53,721 bases of DNA from an uncultured bacterium (GTDB lineage: Bacteria > Bacillota > Clostridia > Lachnospirales > Lachnospiraceae), in the NCBI GenBank assembly GCA_905215155.1, contig CAJMPJ010000023.1:1-53721 (forward strand). The letters run 5' to 3'. Below, piece after piece: positions 1-8,105 of the stretch. Position numbers and translations under genes: made by a program. Every line of letters starts with the position of its first letter. The stretch's first letter is position 1. The notes below the pieces were generated by a model that saw only the letters and a program-made list of their open reading frames with translations, was not told the origin of the DNA and did not search any database.

Positions 1-3000
1 CAGATGACCTAAGCTATCATATGAATACAGCCAGCCTTCTCCATCATCCTTTTTGGCATCATAGGATTCCGGCAAAACATGTTTGATCCGGTTTCCATTG
101 GCATCATAAAAGATTCGCTCGCAGCCTCCGTCTGGATAGTGAATCCGAATCTGGTTTCCGTCACTGTCATAATCATAGGAAATTCCTTCTCCGCTTTCCA
201 TATCTTCTGCATAAGAATTCGGATGGATCTTCTTTAAGACATTGCCTTCTCCGTCCAGTATCTGCCTCTCGTGACTGCCATCCGGCCACACCGTATCAAT
301 CCGGCGGTCAAGGAAATCGTATTGATAAGTATATTCGCCCTTTTGCTGTTTCCACGCTTTTGGCGGATACATAGCCAGAAGTCTTCCCATACCATCATAT
401 AAGTAACGGGATTCGTTTCCTTCTCCATCCCGCACCATGGTTCTGTAATTTCTGGCATTATACCCATACTCCTGACGGCCGCATACATCCTCTTCTGCCA
501 TCAGCCGCCCCATGGCATCGTATTCAAAATGGACTTCCTCTCCGTCCGGATAAATAATTACTGACGGTTTCCCCTCGTACTCATTATACTGATATCTGGT
601 TGTCTTTTTCAAGGAATCTGTTTCTTCCAAAAGCCTTCCTTTTCTGTCATAAAGATAGGAAGTAGTGGACCATTCATCTGCAGAAGAAACTTTTTCCTTT
701 GCTTTCATCAGGTTATGATTATGATCATATTCATAAGTATACTTCCGTCCTGCATTGTCTTTCTTTTCTATTAGATCCCCGGCTTCATTATATTGATAGA
801 CCGTGGTCAGCCAGCCTTTCTTCTTCTCCTCTGTGATACGTCCCATACAGTCATAGGACCAGTCTGTTTCCTGTCCAAGACGATCCTTGTACCAGATACG
901 GTACCCCTCCTCACTGTAATGAAAGGCTTCAGAAGTGCCGTCTTCATAAAGAACCGAAAGAATCTGCATTTCCTTCCCATACTCGTAAGTAACGTTTTTA
1001 TTTCCCACGCTGCTAAACACATGGACTTTTCGTTCCTCGTCCACGTATTCCGCTTGATAAATATCTCCGTTTGCAAGAGTCTGATGCACCATTCTTCCCT
1101 TTGCATCGTACCGGTTTTCCAGGTATGCCACGTTTGCCTGATCTACCGCTTTCGTCAGATACCCATTTTCATCATACTCATAATGAGTAATTCCCTGGTC
1201 CATATGTACCACATCGGTCAGAAGACCGTTTTCATAGCGGTACTGCATGGTTCTTCCCATAGAGTCGGACAGCTGAATGAGCCGCCCATCCTTCATGGTT
1301 ACATGGATCTTATAACCGAGAGCAGTGGTTATTTCTTCCAAAAATTCTCCGTGATAGGAAAATGTCATGGCCTGGCCGTTTCTGTCCGTAATGGATGTAA
1401 GAAGACCATTTGAGCTGTAACGGTAGACCCGATGCTCCTTTTTGTCACGTATGATCCATTCTTCATGATCCTTGAAAAGCTCAAACCAGCTGCAACCATA
1501 GGTTACATTGACTGCCTTTTCACCGTCCCACTCGAAAATCAAATGATAACCGCAATCCAGAACTGCATGGCGTTTGTTTTTATCCTGATAAAGCCTTCCC
1601 TCATAAGAAAAGCTCCAGCCTGCTCCCAGAATGCCCTCCTGCGTAACCGTGGAATTGTATTTCCGCTCCAATCGTATGGACTCCCGGATATCAGGAAGAA
1701 TAAAATCCGAGGCAGTGATTAAAAATGCACCGGAAGCTGCATCGACCGGCTCTCCAAAAAGCTGTCCAAGACCGCTTGATATAAAGTTTTCCTTCAGAGA
1801 ACGGGCCACATCTACTTCTCTTCCCGGCAAGGCGGCATCGGTTGCCACGTCTACAACCGTTCCGTACAAGGTTTGCACTCCGGCGCCTACAATCTTTTTT
1901 GCACCGCAGGATTTGAACAAGCTCTGGGCTTTTCCCATTAAGATATTACCGGTTCCCCCCTTAAACAAACCGAGGGCACCATTGAAAGCCATGTTTTTTA
2001 TATCCACTCTGCCAGTGACCTGATATTCATTAATTGCACCAAAAATAGCAGAGCCTCCCACTTGGCTTACTAAATTGGCAACCTGGGATTTAGGACACAT
2101 GAATTTGCTTAATTTGCCTATTTGGGCTGCTTTTGTAAGTGCCTTTCCGCTGACTACATCAAAAACCACATCGGTTATGGCTGATGCCATATTATAAGCG
2201 TCTTCATTTCCGCCAAATACAGTATCCCTCAGGAAATTGGCTGGCCTTGAAGCATCCAGGTTATTGACCTTACTGTGCCCATCCAACCCTTCCGCTATGT
2301 CAGCAACCGCAAACGTCGCTTTCACTCCTGCCGCAACCAGTAAAGGAGCCGCTGCTCCGCCAGTACACACCGTTAAGGCCGTAAGCCCCACCACCGTGGC
2401 AACACTTAAAACACCGCTTATGAATTTGCTTTTGCTGTTCTGCTTTGTTTCAATCAGGGAATCTCTAAGCGCATTGTTTTGTGCATCCCGGTTCTCTGCA
2501 TCATTTTTTGTCAGCTCCGCCTCCATGTCACCGGCAGAAGGGACTGCTTCCGGATGAGAATCCGCTTTGTGTGTCACAAGAGCGGATTTTACATCGGTCT
2601 TTTCCTCCATGGTAACAATGTCATCACCGCCGTCTCCTACCTGAAGAGTCACCTTGTTTTCTCCCGAAATCATTAAGTTGCGCACCGGGGTTTCTCCTCC
2701 GGCCATCAGCCCCTTCTGGGTCTTTATATTGATGTTTTTTCCGGTGAGAGACATAAAGCCTGCTTTATTAAGACTCAGCAAGATAGAACCGCTGGAATCA
2801 GGCGCATAGCTTAATGAGTCCTTTGTCATATCCATGGCGCTGCCGCTGGGGTCAGAGAAATTTTTATTATCCGGGTTTTTACCTCCCCCACCGCCGCTTC
2901 CTTCTCCGCTCCCTATAGCATGGACAGCAACCGCGCTCTGTTCGTCATGCTCCGGAAAATAAATATGTACCTGGCTGCCCACTTCCGGCATACAGTAAAA

Positions 3001-3975
3001 ACTGCTGCTTTCTATGGCATATGTAAAGTATTTCATCTTCGCAGACGGTTCGTATGCCGGATCAATGTCAAAATGGACCCGGATCCGGTTTCCGCTCCGC
3101 TCTTTTACCGTGGCAGGAATGCTCATACCATAAATTCTTGGATTCTTTTCCTTTTCTCTGCGGATTCCTTCCCGCCTGGCAAGAGTATAGCGGTAAACCA
3201 GCTCTCCCTTTAATGTGTTAAACTCCATCCCGATCACGATGGCAGGAATTTTGTTAAACGATACGGTCTCTCCCATCTGTAAATATCGTCTCGTCCTGAT
3301 ACTCCACCTGGATGCTTCCTGGGAAAGAACCCCCTGAGGCTTTAGAACTCTTGCATAGTGAGTCATATCCTTCTGAAGAACATAATCCTCCCGATCAAGC
3401 TTTGTCCCATAATCCAAATCCGGGATACCAAAAAATACTTTTCCGCAGTTGTCTTTTGCATCCACCATCAAATAGGTTCCAAAATGGCTGGCAAGCCTGC
3501 GAAGGAAAACCCAGTCACTTTCCTCATACTGCAAAAGCATTTCAGGTATAACCCCGTCACAGCCTGCCTCAGACTTTATATCAAATCTCCCATAGTCAGA
3601 AAGGACCTTTCTCGCTACCTCCATGTAAGTCATGGCTCCGTTTAAGAAGCTTCTGCTTTTTTCCTTTCGTTCCCAGTCCTTTGTATAGGAATACGCCTCC
3701 ACATACAAAAACGGAAGTCCCTGTTCCACTTTTGTATAAACGGTTTCAATTTTTCCTTGAAAAACCACCTGTCCCCCGGAGTATTCTGCTTCCCTTACGA
3801 TCACGGGAAGAACGGAAGCCATATTTACAAACTCTTCTGCCATATCACCGTCTACCAACAGTTTCAAAGCAAGAAATCCATGACTGTTTAATTTTTGTTT
3901 GAGCTGAAAAGTTTCCACCTGAATGATACCTTCCAATGAAAGCTCTATTTCCAGTTCCTTATATGCCAATATCAT
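1..3975 (-). CDS. VgrG-Rhs fusion protein (YD-repeat polymorphic toxin carrier), C-terminus cut by window edge
   Basis: The frame is open from ATG at 3975 to base 1 (1325 codons, no stop), so the gene continues left of the window. Residues about 1-350 are VgrG/gpD-like: they carry the LLQYEESDWVFLRRLASHF-type motif shared with the two VgrG-like genes upstream, then an OB-like segment ending in FYCMPEVGSQVHIYFPEHDE. A Gly-rich linker follows near 355-367, then a strongly hydrophobic stretch near 520-556. From about residue 742 the sequence EPVDAASGAFLI begins a DUF6531-type Rhs entry, followed by YD repeats (YDAMGRLMAEED, YDGMGRLLAMYP) to the edge. The fusion puts a spike domain and a toxin-enclosing Rhs shell on one chain. 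The toxin tip and any immunity gene would lie off the window. It is the last visible gene of the injection-system strand. The toxin activity cannot be told from here. Confidence 0.9.
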   Translation of the reverse strand, partial: MILAYKELEIELSLEGIIQVETFQLKQKLNSHGFLALKLLVDGDMAEEFVNMASVLPVIVREAEYSGGQVVFQGKIETVYTKVEQGLPFLYVEAYSYTKDWERKEKSRSFLNGAMTYMEVARKVLSDYGRFDIKSEAGCDGVIPEMLLQYEESDWVFLRRLASHFGTYLMVDAKDNCGKVFFGIPDLDYGTKLDREDYVLQKDMTHYARVLKPQGVLSQEASRWSIRTRRYLQMGETVSFNKIPAIVIGMEFNTLKGELVYRYTLARREGIRREKEKNPRIYGMSIPATVKERSGNRIRVHFDIDPAYEPSAKMKYFTYAIESSSFYCMPEVGSQVHIYFPEHDEQSAVAVHAIGSGEGSGGGGGKNPDNKNFSDPSGSAMDMTKDSLSYAPDSSGSILLSLNKAGFMSLTGKNINIKTQKGLMAGGETPVRNLMISGENKVTLQVGDGGDDIVTMEEKTDVKSALVTHKADSHPEAVPSAGDMEAELTKNDAENRDAQNNALRDSLIETKQNSKSKFISGVLSVATVVGLTALTVCTGGAAAPLLVAAGVKATFAVADIAEGLDGHSKVNNLDASRPANFLRDTVFGGNEDAYNMASAITDVVFDVVSGKALTKAAQIGKLSKFMCPKSQVANLVSQVGGSAIFGAINEYQVTGRVDIKNMAFNGALGLFKGGTGNILMGKAQSLFKSCGAKKIVGAGVQTLYGTVVDVATDAALPGREVDVARSLKENFISSGLGQLFGEPVDAASGAFLITASDFILPDIRESIRLERKYNSTVTQEGILGAGWSFSYEGRLYQDKNKRHAVLDCGYHLIFEWDGEKAVNVTYGCSWFELFKDHEEWIIRDKKEHRVYRYSSNGLLTSITDRNGQAMTFSYHGEFLEEITTALGYKIHVTMKDGRLIQLSDSMGRTMQYRYENGLLTDVVHMDQGITHYEYDENGYLTKAVDQANVAYLENRYDAKGRMVHQTLANGDIYQAEYVDEERKVHVFSSVGNKNVTYEYGKEMQILSVLYEDGTSEAFHYSEEGYRIWYKDRLGQETDWSYDCMGRITEEKKKGWLTTVYQYNEAGDLIEKKDNAGRKYTYEYDHNHNLMKAKEKVSSADEWSTTSYLYDRKGRLLEETDSLKKTTRYQYNEYEGKPSVIIYPDGEEVHFEYDAMGRLMAEEDVCGRQEYGYNARNYRTMVRDGEGNESRYLYDGMGRLLAMYPPKAWKQQKGEYTYQYDFLDRRIDTVWPDGSHERQILDGEGNVLKKIHPNSYAEDMESGEGISYDYDSDGNQIRIHYPDGGCERIFYDANGNRIKHVLPESYDAKKDDGEGWLYSYDSLGHL

Positions 3976-4139
3976 ATCTCATTCCCCCTTACTCATGAGG
4001 TAACCGTTCATATGTATCTAATTTTTAATGATCTTTTGTCTCAAGTTTTCTCTATTTTGCCGTTATAATATTTTTTCTGGCATTACATGAATCACCTGAT
4101 AATTCTGGGAAAAACACAACGTATTACATTTACATCATT

Positions 4140-5336
4140 TTATTCAGGAATCAATACACAACGCATTAAACCAACATTATTTCCGATATCTTTTTCTGTA
4201 AACGTAAAGGTAGGAAGTCCTTCAAATTGTTTGTAATTAATTTCACCTTTTGAATCCGTAATTTTAAGATATCTAATTTTGCTTTCCTGATATGAATCCA
4301 ATTGTATTTCTGACCAGCCAAACTGATTTGCCTGAGTTTTATTTTCAGCAGTAAGCCCACACCAATTATAATAACCGGGATAATAGCTCTCATTTCCGTG
4401 GTAACCTTTATACGTCAAGTCAGATAAATTGTTATAGACCTCATTTTTAATTCTATAAGTTCCAACAGCCAAATCTTTGCCAACTTTATACATTCCCTCC
4501 GCAAATACAGTTTCCCCATATGCTGCTTCTGGATTTTGATACTTTATAGGACGAACAGTTGGTTTTTGACCCATTGGAATTAATATGCAATTTTGCAAAT
4601 TTACAGCCAATTCATCTTCAATATCTGCATATCCAAATCGGCTAATTAAGGCTAACGTTTTATCCTTTTGGTCTGTTACCAAAGCTGTTCCAACCGATAT
4701 TTCCATTGAAAGAACAAAATATTCACCCTTTGGTATTTCTTTTCCAACTATATACGAACCTTCATAATAAATCTTATTCCCCTTCATTTTCGGATAATTT
4801 TTTATAGGAACGGGTGCTATTTCTGTTTTTCTATTAATATTAACTATATCTCCGTCTTCTAAATAAAAAAATGACATAGGTTTCGTCCAATACGTTTGTA
4901 TCTTGCGTTCACCTTTTACATTTTCTTTATATATATCAACGCTTACATTTAGAGAAACGTCCTCTTTATTTCTGAATACATAAAGTCCCTGGTTAATATT
5001 TTTTCCTACTATATATTCTCCTTCCCTGGTCCATTGGTCATTTTCAATCCACTGACTGCTCCACCTATCAACATCATGAATTCTCATTCCCTTTTGTTTT
5101 TCGTTCTCCTTATAATACTTCCAGTAACCTTCTACTTGCTCTTCCAATTCTCGAACATCAAAACTGCCATAAGTATCATATCCATCTCCCTTTTCTTCTG
5201 AATGAGAAAAACGCTCCTCAGGCGAAATATTTGCGGCACAACCAGATAAAAAAGGTATGGTAAGTGAAAATATTAAAATATACACAATATTATTTACTTT
5301 TTTTGCACGATGAGCATAAGCTCTTCCCTGTATCAT
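4140..5336 (-). CDS. Lipoprotein with three related Y.VGK..G.Y repeats
   Basis: 398 residues. The N-terminus has a basic stretch, a hydrophobic core and the lipobox LSGC near residue 33, so it is likely exported and lipid-anchored on the outer face of the membrane. Three similar segments are visible, each built as EG-Y-VGK then G-Y: GEYIVGKNINQGLYVF, GSYIVGKEIPKGEYFVL and GMYKVGKDLAVGTYRI. Such repeats occur in clostridial surface lipoproteins, but no biochemical role is known to me. The ribosome site AGGAG lies about 12 bases before the ATG. It sits between the small membrane-protein gene and the VgrG-Rhs gene, in a stretch clearly richer in A and T than its neighbours, which suggests later acquisition. 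It could be an immunity or surface accessory protein; that is inference from position only. Confidence 0.75.
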   Translation of the reverse strand: MIQGRAYAHRAKKVNNIVYILIFSLTIPFLSGCAANISPEERFSHSEEKGDGYDTYGSFDVRELEEQVEGYWKYYKENEKQKGMRIHDVDRWSSQWIENDQWTREGEYIVGKNINQGLYVFRNKEDVSLNVSVDIYKENVKGERKIQTYWTKPMSFFYLEDGDIVNINRKTEIAPVPIKNYPKMKGNKIYYEGSYIVGKEIPKGEYFVLSMEISVGTALVTDQKDKTLALISRFGYADIEDELAVNLQNCILIPMGQKPTVRPIKYQNPEAAYGETVFAEGMYKVGKDLAVGTYRIKNEVYNNLSDLTYKGYHGNESYYPGYYNWCGLTAENKTQANQFGWSEIQLDSYQESKIRYLKITDSKGEINYKQFEGLPTFTFTEKDIGNNVGLMRCVLIPE

Positions 5337-5372
5337 TTCCGCAAATTTCTCCTATAACATCGTTGACATCGG

Positions 5373-5978
5373 CTAATTGATACTCTCTTTGAATTCAGAA
5401 CTCTTACGTCGATTCAGATATTCATTATTAACCATTTCTTTCATCTGCTCTGCTTTCATATAAAATTCCTGCAATTTTTCTTTTGATACAATTTTTTTCA
5501 CATCCAGATCTGCCTGCAAATAATCTCCCCAATCAGGTTTGATTTCATAAAAATCCGGAAGATAATAACAAACAGTTGTGCCGAATCCCCCATCATAACT
5601 CGTTGATACTTGTGCGGTATTTTCAATCCTATCTATATCGTAAATTTCCACATTCACCAAATATTCATTTGAGTAATACTTCCATTTTATTTGGGTGCTG
5701 ATTCTTATTAAATCCGTTCCGTATACAGCCTCAATACCGGAATCAAATTTAAGTTTTAAATAATCTTTTCCATCATCGGTTACAATTTGGGCTGTTGTAT
5801 GATTATCTTTAAAATAATCTGTATAATAATCAAGATTTTTTAAAACATCTTCTACCCAGGTATTTTGATGCACAGAATCTGTTCTGATAAAAGAATTGTA
5901 TTTAATTAGTATCAATGTCATCATAAGAAACATTGCCAGAAACACGAAACAGAAAATAATCGTTCTATTTTTCTTCAT
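5373..5978 (-). CDS. Membrane-anchored protein of unknown function
   Basis: 201 residues. An N-terminal signal-anchor (about residues 5-27, rich in I, F, L and M) is followed by a soluble domain with many Tyr and Asp residues, and a charged helical C-terminus (KEKLQEFYMKAEQMKEMV). I do not recognise the family. It lies 36 bases upstream of the lipoprotein gene on the same strand and shares its AT-rich composition, so the two may work as a pair on the outer membrane face. The gap between this gene and DUF4280 holds a gene fragment (5988-6107). Possible roles are an immunity protein for a contact toxin or a surface accessory; nothing in the sequence decides. Confidence 0.65.
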   Translation of the reverse strand: MKKNRTIIFCFVFLAMFLMMTLILIKYNSFIRTDSVHQNTWVEDVLKNLDYYTDYFKDNHTTAQIVTDDGKDYLKLKFDSGIEAVYGTDLIRISTQIKWKYYSNEYLVNVEIYDIDRIENTAQVSTSYDGGFGTTVCYYLPDFYEIKPDWGDYLQADLDVKKIVSKEKLQEFYMKAEQMKEMVNNEYLNRRKSSEFKESIN

Positions 5979-5987
5979 TTTTCCACT

Positions 5988-6107
5988 TCATAATATATAA
6001 TCTTTGATTTTTTCTCTCATTGATAAAATTTCTTCGATTGTATCAGAATCCGGGTAGTGTCCTCCTCTTACAATTACATCAAACTTTCCTTTTTTGAAAT
6101 TTAACTC
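5988..6107 (-). pseudogene. Orphan C-terminal gene fragment (39 codons)
   Basis: Directly after the stop of the DUF4280 gene, in another frame, 39 sense codons read in a protein-like way and end in TGA at 5988-5990. The residues include GKFDVIVRGGHYPDSDT and end EKIKDYIL. No start codon with a ribosome site precedes it; the frame runs back into DUF4280 coding sequence. This looks like the 3' end of a gene whose 5' part was lost by recombination at the DUF4280 end. The family is not recognised. It may be chance reading of spacer DNA, but the amino-acid mix looks coding. Confidence 0.4.
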
Positions 6108-6607
6108 CCTGCCTCCGGCTGCCCTGACTCAGTGATCTCAATCACCCCGCCATACATGCAGTACAGTTTGGCTCCTCCCATCAAAGGACGTTCTTCCTCC
6201 GTGTTCACCCCATCTTTTCCATGATCCCATTCCTGAGCAATGATATGGGGGGTACAAACGCCGACTACCTGAGGGGTTTCACTGTCCGCAGGTTCCTCTT
6301 TCTTTTTTTTCTTTTTTCCGCCGGAAAACAAGTTCATGACCTTGTCTGTAAATGTATCCGGACATGCTTCCTCCACTTCTTTCTGCACTTTTTCTGCTTC
6401 TTCTTTGGTACTGGGGTTTTCCATGCTATAGCAGCCCCCAAAGCAAATAACGTTATAGTCTCCTTTGCAGTCTTTAATGGTCATCTGAGCCTGATTCCGT
6501 AAAAAAATTCCATGGGATTCATGAAGTACCACCTTACTGGCCCTCATTCCTTTGGAACAGGTTGTACATGCTCCGTGTACCACATAGGTATCCGTCAATT
6601 CTGCCAT
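6101..6607 (-). CDS. DUF4280 PAAR-like spike-tip protein
   Basis: 168 residues. The Cys pattern of DUF4280 is visible: HGACTTCSKGMRASKV near the start, ICFGGCYSMENP in the middle, and LYCMYGGVIEI near the end. DUF4280 proteins are PAAR-like and are thought to cap VgrG spikes. Compared with the second copy at 29990-30316, this one has an insertion between the CFGGC motif and the GVC segment that includes a run of lysines (SGGKKKKKKEE), possibly an effector docking loop. The ATG overlaps the end of the upstream gene by 13 bases, with GGAGGTGGG before it, so translation is probably coupled. Confidence 0.85.
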   Translation of the reverse strand: MAELTDTYVVHGACTTCSKGMRASKVVLHESHGIFLRNQAQMTIKDCKGDYNVICFGGCYSMENPSTKEEAEKVQKEVEEACPDTFTDKVMNLFSGGKKKKKKEEPADSETPQVVGVCTPHIIAQEWDHGKDGVNTEEERPLMGGAKLYCMYGGVIEITESGQPEAGS

Positions 6608-7128
6608 GCTCCCACCTCCACTTCTTTAAATACAATTCCCATCACATTTCTGCGCAAAAGACTTTCTACTGCTTCCAGACTGATAAGGGGATTGAGAAAA
6701 CGTTTATCATTTAATAAAAACACTTTATGTTCTCCAATCTTTTTCGGGTCAAGAACAAGCTTCTTTACGCTTCCATTGGAGTAAAATTCAGTTTCAGTTG
6801 AAAATACGTTGAGCCGTTCCAAAAGTAGATGGTGATAAACACGGATGGTCTCACGTTCCTTATCTGCGATTGTAACGGTTTTAAACACCATGTCATCTTC
6901 ATAGAGATCAAGGACCTTTTTTACCTTGTCCGAGACTAAATAAACCGGACTCTGAATGAAATCAGGAGCCGCCTCTCCACTGTCTTTTGTCAGATACATC
7001 ATGCTTGATGCTTCCAGATCCGGTGCATCTTCCTTATAGAAAATATGTCTCGGTCCGCAGATATCAAAATCCCGGAAGCGGATTATATCCGGTAAGGTTT
7101 TATCTTGTTCCATTGTAAAAAATCTCAT
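6595..7128 (-). CDS. Imm11/DUF1629-like protein
   Basis: 177 residues, soluble, no signal. The layout (a two-residue-tolerant beta-rich N-half, a segment ending in LVLDPKKIGEHKVFLLN, then PLISLEAVESLLRRNVMGIVF) resembles the DUF1629/Imm11-type family, in which the C-terminus reads 'vs..l...l...gi.Gv.F'. Family membership is my judgement by eye. The start is fixed by an ATGA overlap with the stop of the pentapeptide gene, so the two are translationally coupled, and the stop overlaps the DUF4280 start. The gene therefore belongs to a compact tip-loading cassette. It may act as an adaptor or cognate immunity protein. Confidence 0.5.
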   Translation of the reverse strand: MRFFTMEQDKTLPDIIRFRDFDICGPRHIFYKEDAPDLEASSMMYLTKDSGEAAPDFIQSPVYLVSDKVKKVLDLYEDDMVFKTVTIADKERETIRVYHHLLLERLNVFSTETEFYSNGSVKKLVLDPKKIGEHKVFLLNDKRFLNPLISLEAVESLLRRNVMGIVFKEVEVGAWQN

Positions 7129-8096
7129 CCATTTGCCCTCCTGTCGATCAGTATGGTCTGAAGCTGCTCCGGCTCCATGTGAAGGAAAGGGATATCCTTT
7201 TCTAAAAAGATTGAGTTTGTTAAGTCGGCTCCGGTAAAATCATTGTCTTCCCATTTGCAATTTACAAAATCTGCCTGTCTAATCACTGCATTGCGGAAAC
7301 TGCAGCCTTTGATGGTACAATCTTTAAACCGGGAGCCGGAAAGATTGGAATCGTCAAAGGATATTTGCGTTAATGTACAATTTTCAAACTCATTGAACAA
7401 AAAGTATTTTCCTCTTCCATCCGATTCCTTGACATCCATGAAATACCAGTACTTGGAAATAAGAGCATCCTCCTGTTCCTTGGAAAGACGCAGTGCCCTC
7501 TCCCAGTCTTTCTGGTACTTTTTTTCTCTGTCCACAAAGGCGGTCAGTTCACTGGCATCCCGGTATTCTCCCCAGTAAATCCCCCAGGTGTCAAGCTTTG
7601 GTATCTCTGCAAAATCCTTATTTTCTTCAATATCCCGGAATAAAAAGCGAAGTTCTCCTGCCAGTATGTGGTTCCATTCCATGGCGTTATTCTGTAATAT
7701 TTCAGAGATATCATACCGATTGATCTTCCCCATATATTTACCGGCGTCAAGGGTAAGCTTTTTCTTTACTTCCTCCAGTGTGGAAAAAAGAAAATCCAGA
7801 GAAAATGTGGTCTCTGCCGGTTCCGAATCCATATACCATCTGGCATCAAATGCCTGGAGAAAAAAGCGGTATTCCCCGCCAAGCATATCCACTCGCAGAA
7901 GGGAAAAATAGAAAAACATGATTTTCTCTTTTTCTAACCGCTGCACTTCCTCTTTTAGATTCTTAAAAGCCTCCCGGATTTCACCGGAAAGTTCCTCTGC
8001 CTGCTGCTGCAGACCATTGTAAAATTGAAGTTTTTTTTCTTCCAGATATTCCATCTCTTCCTCATGAAATTTCCGGAGTGCTTCCTTTCTTGTCAT
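7125..8096 (-). CDS. Pentapeptide-repeat protein of the spike cassette
   Basis: 323 residues. The N-terminal two thirds are charged and helical (coiled-coil-like through about residue 60). Residues about 230-300 form right-handed pentapeptide repeats: FENCTLTQISFDDSNLSGS, then SFRNAVIRQADFVNCKWED and DFTGADLTNSIF. Such repeats build a square beta-helix used for protein contacts. AGGAGG sits across the stop codon of the upstream VgrG gene, giving a coupled start. Position between the VgrG genes and DUF4280 suggests an effector adaptor or a structural extension of the spike. No enzymatic motif was seen. Confidence 0.75.
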   Translation of the reverse strand: MTRKEALRKFHEEEMEYLEEKKLQFYNGLQQQAEELSGEIREAFKNLKEEVQRLEKEKIMFFYFSLLRVDMLGGEYRFFLQAFDARWYMDSEPAETTFSLDFLFSTLEEVKKKLTLDAGKYMGKINRYDISEILQNNAMEWNHILAGELRFLFRDIEENKDFAEIPKLDTWGIYWGEYRDASELTAFVDREKKYQKDWERALRLSKEQEDALISKYWYFMDVKESDGRGKYFLFNEFENCTLTQISFDDSNLSGSRFKDCTIKGCSFRNAVIRQADFVNCKWEDNDFTGADLTNSIFLEKDIPFLHMEPEQLQTILIDRRANG

Positions 8097-8105
8097 AAAC
8101 TCCTC

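Noticed and set aside
793..3645. Several plus-strand open frames of 65-235 codons across the VgrG-Rhs region
   Set aside because: They lie antisense to a single open minus-strand frame with clear domains and have no ribosome sites or protein-like content.
7544..7750. 68-codon minus frame inside the pentapeptide gene
   Set aside because: Out-of-frame shadow of a well-supported gene.
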